Source: Thermoleophilales bacterium (GTDB lineage Bacteria; Actinomycetota; Thermoleophilia; Solirubrobacterales; 70-9). From it: a stretch of DNA of 62,055 nucleotides. Below are positions 7,572 to 15,887 of this stretch, in pieces. The notes below the pieces were generated by a model. That model did no database searches and had not been told where the DNA came from. It was given only the letters and a program-made list of their open reading frames with translations. The first letter of the stretch is position 1. Every line of letters starts with the position of its first letter. A program made the position numbers and the translations under genes. Location: positions 1-62,055 of the forward strand of contig JACJWY010000014.1 of the NCBI GenBank assembly GCA_020636955.1. The letters run 5' to 3'.

Positions 7572-8945
7572 TCAGTCGGTGTGGGTGCCGAAGGCCTGCT
7601 TTGGATCCCCGGCGGCATCGAGGCTGAAATTCGCCGAAAGGCCGGCGAGGCTCAAAGCGCCTGAAGTTCCGAGGTCGATCGACGCGGCGTAGTTCAGCCC
7701 GTCCTCGATCCCCTTGAGGGCCATTTTCTTCAGGACCCCGATCACGACTTCGCGGTTTAGCACGCCGAACCCGTCGGCGGAAATCGTCAGCTGGCGGGTC
7801 TCCGAATCCCAACTGACCGGACCGGTCATTTCGATCTGGGTGAGCGGGTCGCCGGTGGCCTCGATCGACTTGACTGTTATTGCCGGGATCGTGATCGGCT
7901 CCTCCTCGACCGGATCGTCGGCGGGGTCATCTGAGGTTTCATCATCCACCGGTTCCTCCTCAACCGGCTGCTCCCCGATCGGCTCCTCTTCACTCTGCGG
8001 GCTGATCGACGGAGTTGAGTTGGCGGCGCCACGCGGAGCCCGATCGGTCAACCGCCTCCCCGTGCCGACCAAACGGCTCCCCGTCGCGAATGGAAAGTCA
8101 ATGGTTCCGGTCACCCAGGAGCCGAGGACCGGAGGGCTGGCGCTCTTCTCCATCGCTTTTTCCGCATTGACGGCCACCGACACGCCCCGGCTCGACACGG
8201 TGATCACGCCGCTGTCCGGGTCGATGAACGAGACCACCCCGCTGAGTTTCGAGCTGGAGGCGCTGCCCTTGCTCTCCAGCGCGTCGGACTGGACAAAGGT
8301 ACCGTTGTCCACCGGCTGGATGTCCGTGGCGATCCGTTTGCCCACCTTTGGCTCCGTGGAGGCCGGGTTCGGATAGTGGATGTAGAGCAGGTTGCCGGCA
8401 CTGTCGGCGACGGCGTAACCGGCATCGTCGGCGCCAACCACTGTCGCGCTGAGCCCCGGTTCTTCATCACCGGGGTCGGAAGGCTCTTCGGAGGCAGGCG
8501 GATCCGAATAGTTGTCGTTGTTGTCGGTCGGGGTGGTCGGGGTGTCGGAACCGTCGTCACCCGTGTCGGTGCCGGTGGTGATCGGGGTCGAAGTGACCGT
8601 GCTGTCGCCTGAGGGCGTGACAGGGGTTGAACCCGCCCCGCCGCCATTGCCAGTTGAAGTGGACTCTCCACCCGCAGGTGGCTGGAGGGCGGCCACAGTT
8701 GTTCCGGTGACGCCCGTGGCACCGGAATCGTCGGCTTCCTCGGTCGGCAGGCCGATCACCGCCCGGGCCGAGCCGGCATTGCCCCATCCGGGGGCGATTG
8801 CCAGCCCGACCATGAGACCGAAAGCAAGGGCCATGAGCGCAAATGCGATCAGGTCGTTGCGGGGTGGAACCTTGTATCTGACCGGCAGACGCCAATCGCG
8901 GATCCTTTCCCATACGCCGGGTTCTTCGGGCCGGCCCGGTTTCAA
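7572..8945 (-). CDS. Membrane-anchored secreted protein of unknown function, Pst-operon linked
   Basis: 457 aa. A cytoplasmic basic stretch is followed by one membrane helix (about residues 29-50, LIAFALMALAFGLMVGLAIA). A long low-complexity Gly/Ser/Thr/Asp/Pro extracytoplasmic spacer follows (residues about 65-160). Then comes a folded region with an SH3/beta-like AVADSAGNLLYIHY strand, an acidic Glu/Asp-rich spacer (about 325-350, several EEP repeats) and a C-terminal domain ending KQAFGTHTD. I do not recognise the family. The start is TTG 8945, overlapping the upstream stop as TTGA. It is the last gene of a chain reaching back to pstS, so its expression is expected to follow phosphate. Confidence 0.7.
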   Translation of the reverse strand: MKPGRPEEPGVWERIRDWRLPVRYKVPPRNDLIAFALMALAFGLMVGLAIAPGWGNAGSARAVIGLPTEEADDSGATGVTGTTVAALQPPAGGESTSTGNGGGAGSTPVTPSGDSTVTSTPITTGTDTGDDGSDTPTTPTDNNDNYSDPPASEEPSDPGDEEPGLSATVVGADDAGYAVADSAGNLLYIHYPNPASTEPKVGKRIATDIQPVDNGTFVQSDALESKGSASSSKLSGVVSFIDPDSGVITVSSRGVSVAVNAEKAMEKSASPPVLGSWVTGTIDFPFATGSRLVGTGRRLTDRAPRGAANSTPSISPQSEEEPIGEQPVEEEPVDDETSDDPADDPVEEEPITIPAITVKSIEATGDPLTQIEMTGPVSWDSETRQLTISADGFGVLNREVVIGVLKKMALKGIEDGLNYAASIDLGTSGALSLAGLSANFSLDAAGDPKQAFGTHTD

Positions 8946-9472
8946 GCCTGGTAGCTCCTCGGGGCCGGCCGGTACCCCCGGGGCCGGTCATCAGGTTCAG
9001 CCGGCGGGGAAGTCGGCTGGAAGGCGGGCTCGTCCATTCCCGGGTCGACAACCGGATCCGGTTGACGGCTTGAGCCTTCCGGGACCGACGGAGCCACGAT
9101 CGCCGGCCCGACCACAGTGCCGCGACCCTCGTTCAGATTGCGGCCGCAACGCCAGCAGTAGATCGCCCCGCGGGCATAAAGCGAGCCGCAGCCGGCGCAG
9201 CTCCCGGCCGCCCCGGCCCGCTCGAGCCGGGCCATTCGTTCGATCTCGGCCAGCTCGGCGTCGACTACCTGGAGCTTCGCGGCCATTGAGGCGAGCACGT
9301 CGAGGCGGAAATAGTCCCTGGCGGCCATCTCGTATGTGGCCCCGCCCAGATCCCACTGGAGTTCGGCGTAGCGGGTCCGCAACTCTTCCCGGCGGGTTTC
9401 CAGCCTGGACATGGGTGCCGGCACCGGCGGTGGCGTGTCTTTTTTTCTTCCTGGAAGATTCAACGCAATCAC
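8942..9472 (-). CDS. Zinc-ribbon coiled-coil protein, Pst-operon linked
   Basis: 176 aa, no signal peptide. Residues about 20-85 form a helical, probably coiled-coil region (MSRLETRREELRTRY onward). A C4 zinc ribbon with CAGC and CWRC knuckles then sits near residues 90-115, and the tail is Pro-rich. The start GTG 9472 overlaps the upstream stop as GTGA, which supports it; an ATG at residue 21 is the alternative. A run of seven A residues at codons 9-11 (9446-9440) is unusual for this GC-rich genome. Function unknown; the ribbon plus coiled coil suggests an adaptor. It is coupled on both sides within the pst operon. Confidence 0.7.
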   Translation of the reverse strand: MIALNLPGRKKDTPPPVPAPMSRLETRREELRTRYAELQWDLGGATYEMAARDYFRLDVLASMAAKLQVVDAELAEIERMARLERAGAAGSCAGCGSLYARGAIYCWRCGRNLNEGRGTVVGPAIVAPSVPEGSSRQPDPVVDPGMDEPAFQPTSPPAEPDDRPRGYRPAPRSYQA

Positions 9473-10482
9473 CCGATCGTCACCGCGTCGCCGCCACTGC
9501 CCCCTCCGGCCGGCTTGTTGTCCTTGGGCGGCGCCTTGCCCGGAGTTGCGATGGTCGGCGGCAGCTTCTTCTGGATCTCTTCGTATTCCGCCCCGGTGGC
9601 CTCGTCCAGGTTCTGGAGATCCTCCTTCGAGGCATGGACCGTCTTGGTGCTGTTGGCAGCACCGCCATCGGTCAGGGTCGTGTCCTTGCCGTCGTCGGCG
9701 GCCTTGGCACCGCCTCCGTTGTTGCTGGCGGTCTTTGCAGCGCCACCGCCAGTGTCGGAGCTTGCCTGGGCTGCGACCTGGATCACCTGGGCGTCCGGGA
9801 AGCTGCCGCTGAGGCTCTTGAGAGCTGTTTCGGCTTCGCCCTTCGAGCTGTAAACACCCGAATAGAGAACGTAGTTGCCAGGGGGCAGGCTGCCGAACTG
9901 ATCGGAATCGAGAACCCCGACGTCCGTCGCGCCCTGACTGGTCAGCTGCGTCTTCGACGAATCCACGGTGGCCGCGTCGGTGCCATCCTTCGGCAGGGTC
10001 GCCAGCTCGATCGTGTACCCCTCCTGCCCTTCCGGCCAGTCGGTAGTGACCGTGGTCGAACTGGAAGTCGTCGAAGTGCTCGAAGTGGAAGATGCGGGCA
10101 TGCCGGTCGAGGCATATATCGGCTGGGCGCTGCCGCTGTCATTGCCACCGCCGGAGCGTCCGATCAAGACGCCGAGTAGCAGGATCGCGGCCACGCCGCA
10201 GAGACCGACCGCCGCCATCAGCGGAGTTACTTCGCGCTCGGGACGCATGTCCGGCTCTTCCGCGGGGACCGGTCGGACATCACCCTGGGCCGGGGGCGGC
10301 GGGGCGCCCGCGCCGCTCCCGCCGGCCTCGGGCAGATAGCTCTCGAATTCGATTCTCGCCTTGCCCCGGCGCTTGCCACAGTTGAGGCAATAGCGCTGAT
10401 CCTCGGCCATGGGCTTGCCGCAGCCGGTGCAACGCTCGGGCGTACTCATCGGTTCCGGCAGGCCGGTGTTCGGGTCGGTCAT
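9469..10482 (-). CDS. Zinc-ribbon, single-TM protein with SPOR-like domain, Pst-operon linked
   Basis: 337 aa. An N-terminal double-knuckle zinc ribbon (CTGC, then CLNC, residues about 18-38) is cytoplasmic. A membrane helix follows at about 92-112 (TPLMAAVGLCGVAAILLLGVLIG), then a Ser/Thr-rich spacer. Next is a SPOR-like beta-alpha-beta segment, YTIELATLPKDG plus GNYVLYSGVYSSKGEAETALKSL (about 155-235), and finally a low-complexity tail. SPOR domains bind denuded peptidoglycan glycans; that role here is inference. ATG 10482 overlaps the lipoprotein stop (ATGA). The layout, ribbon inside and wall-facing domain outside, could connect a cytoplasmic signal to the envelope. Confidence 0.72.
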   Translation of the reverse strand: MTDPNTGLPEPMSTPERCTGCGKPMAEDQRYCLNCGKRRGKARIEFESYLPEAGGSGAGAPPPPAQGDVRPVPAEEPDMRPEREVTPLMAAVGLCGVAAILLLGVLIGRSGGGNDSGSAQPIYASTGMPASSTSSTSTTSSSTTVTTDWPEGQEGYTIELATLPKDGTDAATVDSSKTQLTSQGATDVGVLDSDQFGSLPPGNYVLYSGVYSSKGEAETALKSLSGSFPDAQVIQVAAQASSDTGGGAAKTASNNGGGAKAADDGKDTTLTDGGAANSTKTVHASKEDLQNLDEATGAEYEEIQKKLPPTIATPGKAPPKDNKPAGGGSGGDAVTIG

Positions 10483-11219
10483 GAGGTCCCTCCTGAAAGA
10501 GTGACCGGCGGCGCGATTACCGATATGTCGGCGCCGGTCGGGTTTCCAATGAAGAAGATGTGGTACGAGGCAGGGGTTCCGTCGGTCTTGAGTTTCGGGA
10601 TCAAGCCTCGGCCGGCGGCCACGATCTTTCCGTTCTTGCGGCCGATCGCGTAGAGGATGAGATCCGACTGCTCCACGTCGGACTTGTTGACCGCGGTGCC
10701 GGTCACCTCGAGCCCGGAGACCGGGTCACGCTGAAGCCTTGGCGGTGAAACCTGGATCTCCGGAATATCCGCTGGCAATGGCTTTGCTTCTCCGACGGTC
10801 ACATCGACCGACGAAGGCTTTCCACCTACTGCCAGGATCTGATCGTGGACCCAGAAGACCTCCGACTTGGGCTTTACCACCGGAACGTGCAGCAGCGAAA
10901 ACTCGGTGCCGGCCAGGTTGTTCCTGAACACCGACTTGCCCTTGGCATCCTTGACGTTGACGGATATCGGGGCGTCGGACAACCCGTCGGTTCCGTTGTT
11001 CTTGAGCACGACGGCGACCGCACTTCCGTTGACGTCGGTGAGCACCACCTTCTCGACCACGTCGATCTGGCGGTTCTCCGCACCGACGTCGAAGGTCTTC
11101 CGATGGACCAGGTCGGCGCCTTCGGATTCGAGTTTCGCGCTCCGCGACTGGGTTGACTCGCAGCCGGAAACGACCAGGGCCAGAAGGACCCCGGCGAGGA
11201 TGAAGCAGGGCAGCTTCAC
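10479..11219 (-). CDS. Secreted lipoprotein with FxLyD-like domains, Pst-operon linked
   Basis: 246 aa. The N-terminus KLPCFILAGVLLALVVSGC is a lipoprotein signal with lipobox VSGC. Two beta-rich segments follow. The first (about 55-150) includes VLTDVNGSAVAVVLKNNG. The second (about 165-240) includes LEVTGTAVNKSDVEQSDLILYAIGR, resembling FxLyD/DUF3426-type extracellular domains. The start is GTG 11219, overlapping the pstB stop as GTGA; longer readings are pstB shadow. As a lipoprotein it would sit on the outer face of the membrane next to the PstS/PstCA machinery. Function unknown. Confidence 0.75.
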   Translation of the reverse strand: MKLPCFILAGVLLALVVSGCESTQSRSAKLESEGADLVHRKTFDVGAENRQIDVVEKVVLTDVNGSAVAVVLKNNGTDGLSDAPISVNVKDAKGKSVFRNNLAGTEFSLLHVPVVKPKSEVFWVHDQILAVGGKPSSVDVTVGEAKPLPADIPEIQVSPPRLQRDPVSGLEVTGTAVNKSDVEQSDLILYAIGRKNGKIVAAGRGLIPKLKTDGTPASYHIFFIGNPTGADISVIAPPVTLSGGTS

Positions 11220-12160
11220 CCGAAACCTCCGCCCACATAGTCCTGGGTGCGTTCCTCGCGAGGAGCCCCGAAGACCTGCCCGGCGGCCCCCTGCTCGACC
11301 AGGTCCCCGAGGTACATGAAGGCCACCCGGTCGGCGATGCGGGCGGCCTGCTGGAGGTTGTGGGTGACGATCACGATCGCAACCTCGGATTTCAGTTCGA
11401 CGATCGTCTCCTCGATTATCGAAGTCGAGATCGGATCCAGGGCCGAACATGGTTCGTCGAGCAGGAGCACCTCGGGCGAAACCGCCAGGGAACGGGCTAT
11501 ACAGAGACGCTGCTGCTGGCCCCCGGAGAGGGCCAGGGCCGGGTGGTTCAGGTTGGAGGAGACTTCGTCCCAGAGGCCGGCCCGCTCGAGTGCGTCGACC
11601 ACCACCGGCTCGAGAATCTTGCGACGGGGCTTCTTGCTGCCCCTTTCGCGCAGACCGTAGGCAACGTTGTCGAAGATGCTCATCGGGAAGGGGTTCGGCT
11701 GCTGGAAAAGCATTCCGACCCGGGACCGCAGCTGGGTCACGTCGAAGTCGTCCACGCTCTGGTTGTCGAGAATGATCCGGCCGGTCCGTTTCGCGGCCGG
11801 GGTCAGCTCGACCAGCCTGTTCAGCGAACGAAGCAGGGTCGTCTTGCCGCAACCCGAAGGCCCGATCAGGGCCAGCACCTCACCCGAATTCACCTCGATC
11901 GAAACGTCTTTCACCGCCCGGTTGTCGCCGTAGGCGATTGACAGGTCCTCGGTTCGCATCCGCTCTTCGACCCATACCGGTTCGCCCTCGGTGCCGGTCC
12001 CGACCTGCCATGGATCCCGCCCGTAGTTCGGGTCCGGGGGCCCGGCATAATCGCCGACCCTGATCGGCACCGTTTCCGACTCGACGACGATCCGCCGGAG
12101 CGGCGGCACAACCGCGGCCGGGGCGGATCCGTCTTGCGGATGGTCTTCTGTCAGTTCCAC
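11216..12160 (-). CDS. pstB: Phosphate ABC transporter ATP-binding protein PstB
   Basis: 314 aa. It has Walker A GPSGCGKTT, a Q-loop in LFQQPNPFPMSI (the NPFP sequence is typical of PstB), the ABC signature LSGGQQQR, Walker B LLLDEPCSALDP and an H-loop VTHN. About 65 N-terminal residues precede the ATPase core and are not part of the usual PstB, so the true start might be the internal ATG before RTEDLSIAYG. However, GTG 12160 overlaps the pstA stop by 10 nt, which supports coupling. It energises phosphate import through PstC-PstA. No phoU gene is in the window. Confidence 0.95.
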   Translation of the reverse strand: MELTEDHPQDGSAPAAVVPPLRRIVVESETVPIRVGDYAGPPDPNYGRDPWQVGTGTEGEPVWVEERMRTEDLSIAYGDNRAVKDVSIEVNSGEVLALIGPSGCGKTTLLRSLNRLVELTPAAKRTGRIILDNQSVDDFDVTQLRSRVGMLFQQPNPFPMSIFDNVAYGLRERGSKKPRRKILEPVVVDALERAGLWDEVSSNLNHPALALSGGQQQRLCIARSLAVSPEVLLLDEPCSALDPISTSIIEETIVELKSEVAIVIVTHNLQQAARIADRVAFMYLGDLVEQGAAGQVFGAPREERTQDYVGGGFG

Positions 12161-13170
12161 TGTGGGGCCTTCCTCTTTCCGATCAGGCTGACGACGAAGT
12201 TGAGGAGGATCACGATCATCAGCAGCACGAACGCGGCCGCATAGGCCTTGTCCGGAGCGTTCCCCTCACCCGCCGGCGAGTTGTTGTACACGTAGCTGGT
12301 CAGGGTGCTTCCGGTTCCGCGAAACAGACCGAAGAAGCCGGATTCAGGCGTGGTCTGCATCGAGGCGCCGAGCAGGATCACCACGATCGCGGTGTCACCG
12401 CAGATCCGGCCCATCCCGAGCGTCGCCCCGGTGGCGATGCCGTTCCTGGCGCTCGGCAAGAGCACCCGGCGGATTGTCGAAGCCTTGTCCTTCCCGAGGG
12501 CGTAGGACGCTTCCCGCACATGACGGGGGATCGTGTTGAGCGCCTCCCGGGTCGAACCGATCACGAGCGGCAGGGCGATCAGGGCCATCATCGCGCCGGC
12601 GGTCAGGAAGGAGCGACCGAAAACCGCACCACCCTCGGCGGTGAAGGAGAAGATGCCCATAAAGCTCTGCTGGAAGACGAGCAATCCGAAAATCGCGAGC
12701 ACAATGGAAGGCGTGCCGGCCACGATCTCGACCCCGGACTCGACCAGCCGGGCCAGACCCGCCGGCCGACCGTACTCGGTCAGCCAGACCGCGATCGCGA
12801 CCCCGGTCGGAACGGCGAAAGCGATTCCGATCGCGGTCAGGAGGAGCGTGCCGACGAGAGGGTCGAGGAAGCCTCCGTTAGCGGACTGATCTAGCGAAGC
12901 CTGCGGCGAAGTGGTGAGCATGTCGAGATGAAGGAACTGGATGCCCTTCCAGGCCATGAACAGGACAATCGAGGCGGCGATCACGCAGAGCGATATCCCG
13001 CAGACCCAGGCGGCGATCAGTCCGGCCTTGTCACCGATGCTCCAACCGGTGTCATGGGAGATGCCGGCCGCAGCGGCGGCGGAAGGCTTCGGGGTGGGTC
13101 GCGGATCGGTCGGGTCCTTGACCAGGCTGGGCCTGGGGCCGGGTGCCGCGGTGCGAACCTCGATGCTCAC
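12151..13170 (-). CDS. pstA: Phosphate ABC transporter permease PstA
   Basis: 339 aa with about six membrane segments. The conserved permease block is EALNTIPRHVREASYALGKDKASTIRRVLLPSA (the EAA loop that contacts PstB; only described here by its ends EALNTIP and LLPSA). The approximately 45 residues before the first helix are hydrophilic, longer than in Escherichia coli PstA. The start GTG 13170 overlaps the pstC stop as GTGA. It forms the membrane channel with PstC. Confidence 0.93.
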   Translation of the reverse strand: MSIEVRTAAPGPRPSLVKDPTDPRPTPKPSAAAAAGISHDTGWSIGDKAGLIAAWVCGISLCVIAASIVLFMAWKGIQFLHLDMLTTSPQASLDQSANGGFLDPLVGTLLLTAIGIAFAVPTGVAIAVWLTEYGRPAGLARLVESGVEIVAGTPSIVLAIFGLLVFQQSFMGIFSFTAEGGAVFGRSFLTAGAMMALIALPLVIGSTREALNTIPRHVREASYALGKDKASTIRRVLLPSARNGIATGATLGMGRICGDTAIVVILLGASMQTTPESGFFGLFRGTGSTLTSYVYNNSPAGEGNAPDKAYAAAFVLLMIVILLNFVVSLIGKRKAPQWN

Positions 13171-14186
13171 CGGGCCCCCAGGGTGTAGCGGCTGAAGGAC
13201 TTGCGCGCCGCCCAGCCCGCGAACGACAGGAAGGCGCTGGAGATAAGCAGGATCGCCGCAAACGCGTACATCGTCTGTCCGAACGGGGCGACCGAAAGAC
13301 CTTCGGCGTTGTCGACGATGGTCGAAGCGAGCGGTCTCGCCGGTTCAAGGAAGAAGGTGAAGCCGTCAAGCGGATTCGGGGCGAAGCCAACCGAACCGGC
13401 GACCATCGAGAGCATGATCGCCTCGCCCAGGGCCCGGGCCGTGGCCAAAACCAGCGCGGCAACGATCGCGGGACGGATTGCCCGCAGCGAAACGGTACGC
13501 ATGGCGCGCCAGCGGTTGACCCCCAGCGCTGCGGCACCCTCGACCCATTTGTCCGGCACGGCCCGGAGCGCGTCGACGATGATCGCGATCATGATCGGGC
13601 AGATCATGATCGTCAGGATGAAAACCCCGACCAGGATGCTGGTCCCGTCGAGCTGGATCACGTAAGCGACCGATTCCTTGCGCCCTTCCGAGATCAGGTG
13701 CTCGGCGACGAACGGCACCACGACAAGGATGCCGATCAACCCGTAGATGACCGAGGGAACGGCGGCGAGAAGCTTGACGACCGGCTCGATCGTCTTGCGC
13801 AGCCGCTCGGGCGCGAATTCGACGATGAAGATTCCCGAGAGGACCGAGAAGACAACCGAGATCAGGACCGCGACGCCGGTGATCAGGATTGTCGCGTATA
13901 GCAGCGGCCAGGCCCTGAGGTGGTAAACGTAATTCTCCGGTTCGGCCGGAGAATTGAAGATGTTCATCAGCTGATCGTCAACTGATCCGCCGGAGCCGAA
14001 CCAGGCCAGTCCGTTGTGGGTGAAGGACGGGAGTGCCTTCACGAAGACGAAGATGATCATTCCTGCGATCAGAAGCAGGATGGTGGACGCAAGCGCGCCG
14101 AGCAAGAGCTCGACGCGCCTGTCCGTCCGGTCGACCTCCAGGGTCTGTTCCTGGAGGTCGACTTCGTTGAAAGAGGCTGCCTCCAT
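13167..14186 (-). CDS. pstC: Phosphate ABC transporter permease PstC
   Basis: 339 aa with about six to seven membrane segments. The EAA loop lies near VDALRAVPDKWVEGAAALG. It also shows a PSVIYGLIGI motif, found in Pst/phosphonate permeases, and a large extracytoplasmic loop after the first helix. ATG 14186 starts four bases after the pstS stop begins, so the genes are tightly coupled. A perfect 10-bp hairpin with a 5-nt loop (13931-13955) occurs within the coding region in the loop segment and is probably incidental. Confidence 0.93.
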   Translation of the reverse strand: MEAASFNEVDLQEQTLEVDRTDRRVELLLGALASTILLLIAGMIIFVFVKALPSFTHNGLAWFGSGGSVDDQLMNIFNSPAEPENYVYHLRAWPLLYATILITGVAVLISVVFSVLSGIFIVEFAPERLRKTIEPVVKLLAAVPSVIYGLIGILVVVPFVAEHLISEGRKESVAYVIQLDGTSILVGVFILTIMICPIMIAIIVDALRAVPDKWVEGAAALGVNRWRAMRTVSLRAIRPAIVAALVLATARALGEAIMLSMVAGSVGFAPNPLDGFTFFLEPARPLASTIVDNAEGLSVAPFGQTMYAFAAILLISSAFLSFAGWAARKSFSRYTLGAR

Positions 14187-14189
14187 GGA

Positions 14190-15008
14190 CTACTTGAAGG
14201 GAACCCATTCTTTGGCCGCGATGCGAAGCGCCGCCTTGTTGTTGCGGATCCAGCCGATCCACTTCTTTACCGCGCCGGTCGGGGCGCCGCGAGTCACGAA
14301 GTAGAAGCTGCGAACGCCGCCATACTGGCCGGACTTCGCATTCCGCAGGGTGCAGGGAACGCCCTTGTAGGCGGCCTTGGTCAGACCCTTGGTGAAGGCC
14401 AGCGACACGTAGCCGATGCCGGCCTTGTCACGCTGGACTGCCTGCTGGACCAGACCGTTGGAGGCCTTCTGAGAAGCGCCCGAGAACACCTTGGTGCTGC
14501 CCAGGAAGATCTTCTGGAAGGCGTCCTGGGTGCCCGAGGCAGGGGTACGAACGAACAGGTCGATCGTGCCGCTCTGCTTGGCTCCCGGAACCTGGCTCCA
14601 ACTGCGCACCGAACCGCCGAAGATCGACTGGACGGCGTTCTGGTCGAGGCTGGAGACTCCGTTGGACGGGTTCGTGACCAGGCAGATCGCATCCTTGGCG
14701 ATCCGGTTGAACACGATTCCGCCCGGGTCGCTCGACTTCGGATCACGTGAGGACATGCCGACCGTGACCCGGCCGCGAGAGACGTCAGCGATGCCGACGT
14801 CCGAGCCGCCCTGGAGCAGCTTGAACTTGACGCAGCCTTTGCAGGACTTCACGTACTTCTGGGCGAGCAGGGTTGCCAGCGGGGCGACCGAGGTCGAACC
14901 GCTGAGGGTGATGGTGGGCTTGGCGCTGGCGGCTGCCGGACCTGCCACAAGGGCGGCCAGGGCGACCAGGAACCAGAGCACGCTTGACTTTGCGCGTGTC
15001 ATTTTCAT
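14190..15008 (-). CDS. pstS: Phosphate-binding protein PstS
   Basis: 272 aa. A signal peptide (about residues 1-29, cut near ASA-KP) has no lipobox, so the protein is secreted or held by other means. The binding-protein core begins TITLSGSTSVAPLATLLA, with the GST-SV phosphate loop, then GGSDVGIADVSRG and VGMSSRD. The late RTPASGTQDAFQ segment carries the Ser-Gly-Thr ligand loop. It is shorter than the 320-aa mycobacterial PstS forms and has three or more Cys in the mature part. ATG 15008 is preceded by an A/G-rich Shine-Dalgarno (GGAAAGAAAGGA). It lies 32 nt downstream of a secreted-protein gene that probably shares the transcript. Confidence 0.92.
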   Translation of the reverse strand: MKMTRAKSSVLWFLVALAALVAGPAAASAKPTITLSGSTSVAPLATLLAQKYVKSCKGCVKFKLLQGGSDVGIADVSRGRVTVGMSSRDPKSSDPGGIVFNRIAKDAICLVTNPSNGVSSLDQNAVQSIFGGSVRSWSQVPGAKQSGTIDLFVRTPASGTQDAFQKIFLGSTKVFSGASQKASNGLVQQAVQRDKAGIGYVSLAFTKGLTKAAYKGVPCTLRNAKSGQYGGVRSFYFVTRGAPTGAVKKWIGWIRNNKAALRIAAKEWVPFK

Positions 15009-15040
15009 TCCTTTCTTTCCTTTTCTCCTGAAAGCGGGAG

Positions 15041-15712
15041 TCAGGAAGCCTTCAGCTTCTTGACTGCCTTGATCGCCGCTTTGCAGCGCTTTCGGGCTGC
15101 GGTACGAGCCTTCTTGCTCTTGGCCGACGCGACCTTCGCGCAGACCTTGTCCCGCTTTGCCATTGCCTTCTTGGTCGGGTTGAGGACCGCGCAGGGCGTG
15201 ATCTTGAGCAGGTAAGGCTCCGAAACGAACGGAGTCGGTGTGCCCTTCACGTCCTGGGTGGTCAGCGCCGTGACCCAGAACTTTGGCTGGACCGCGGCCT
15301 CGCAGAGCGCCTCGGAGGTGCCGATGCTTGACTCAACGGTGTTGCCGGCACTCATCTTGCCCTGGCATCCGATGCCCCAGGACGGGATGCTGCCTTCACA
15401 GCCGAAGGACTCGCCCTCGGCGACTTCGCCGTCGGTACCGAAGACGACCGTCTCCGTGCCGAAGTAAGCGAGTTCCCGGTTGGACGTGATCGAGTAACCC
15501 TGGATGTCCTCGTCACACTTGACGTCGTAGACGAGTTCGTCCTCGGCGTGACCTTCGGTGGTCGGCGCAATCGTGCCGGAGCAGCTGACGCTGCTGGCCT
15601 GGGCCTTGCCGGTCATCCCGAGACACATCAGAAAAGCAACTGCCAAACCTGCGGCGAACACGAGGCCGATGCGGCTCCCTCGTCCCCCATACAGTCTCGT
15701 AGAGCTGTTCAC
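15041..15712 (-). CDS. Secreted Cys-rich protein with basic C-terminal tail, upstream of pstS
   Basis: 223 aa. The signal peptide (about 1-40, ending KAQAS) precedes a Cys-containing beta-rich region (about 42-180, at least five Cys). The C-terminal tail of about 45 residues is extremely Lys/Ala/Arg-rich and holds two Cys (DKVCAKVASAKSKKA then RKRCKAAIKAVKK). Such tails recur in other secreted proteins of this window and may bind anionic wall polymers. The start is GTG 15712 with AAGGGG 7 nt upstream. I do not recognise the domain. Position as first gene before pstS suggests co-expression under phosphate limitation, but no PHO box was identified. Confidence 0.65.
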   Translation of the reverse strand: MNSSTRLYGGRGSRIGLVFAAGLAVAFLMCLGMTGKAQASSVSCSGTIAPTTEGHAEDELVYDVKCDEDIQGYSITSNRELAYFGTETVVFGTDGEVAEGESFGCEGSIPSWGIGCQGKMSAGNTVESSIGTSEALCEAAVQPKFWVTALTTQDVKGTPTPFVSEPYLLKITPCAVLNPTKKAMAKRDKVCAKVASAKSKKARTAARKRCKAAIKAVKKLKAS

Positions 15713-15787
15713 TGAGATTCCCCTTATCTTGCTTTGTTTCGTGGGCCTGTCCCACGCTAAGCCGCAAGTCTGGAGTCAGCTCGGTCC

Positions 15788-15846
15788 CCGGATGTGTTCA
15801 TCCGGACAACAGCCTGTGAAAGTTCTGATAACCCGGCGCTACCGGG
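15788..15846. repeat. Two small hairpins upstream of the pst-leading gene
   Basis: Perfect 6-bp stem 15788-15793 with 15800-15805 (6-nt loop), and 5-bp stem 15832-15836 with 15842-15846 (5-nt loop). They sit in the 175-nt gap between erpA and the minus-strand pst operon, next to the erpA terminator. Confidence 0.45.
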
Positions 15847-15858
15847 AGGAAAATTTCA

Positions 15859-15878
15859 CCCGGGCGTGAAAGCCCGGG
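15859..15878 (-). terminator. Rho-independent-type terminator of erpA
   Basis: Perfect 7-bp GC stem (15859-15865 with 15872-15878) and a 6-nt loop begin 10 nt after the erpA stop. On the minus strand the stem is followed by TGAAATTTTCC, an A/T-rich tail. Confidence 0.6.
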
Positions 15879-15887
15879 GGATGCCCG

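Noticed and set aside
8512..10179. 555-codon plus-strand open frame over the zinc-ribbon genes
   Set aside because: Runs antisense across three overlapping minus-strand genes; Pro/Arg/Ser-rich with no recognisable domain.
13931..13955. 10-bp perfect hairpin inside pstC
   Set aside because: Short, in a conserved operon, no second copy seen; probably chance in coding sequence.
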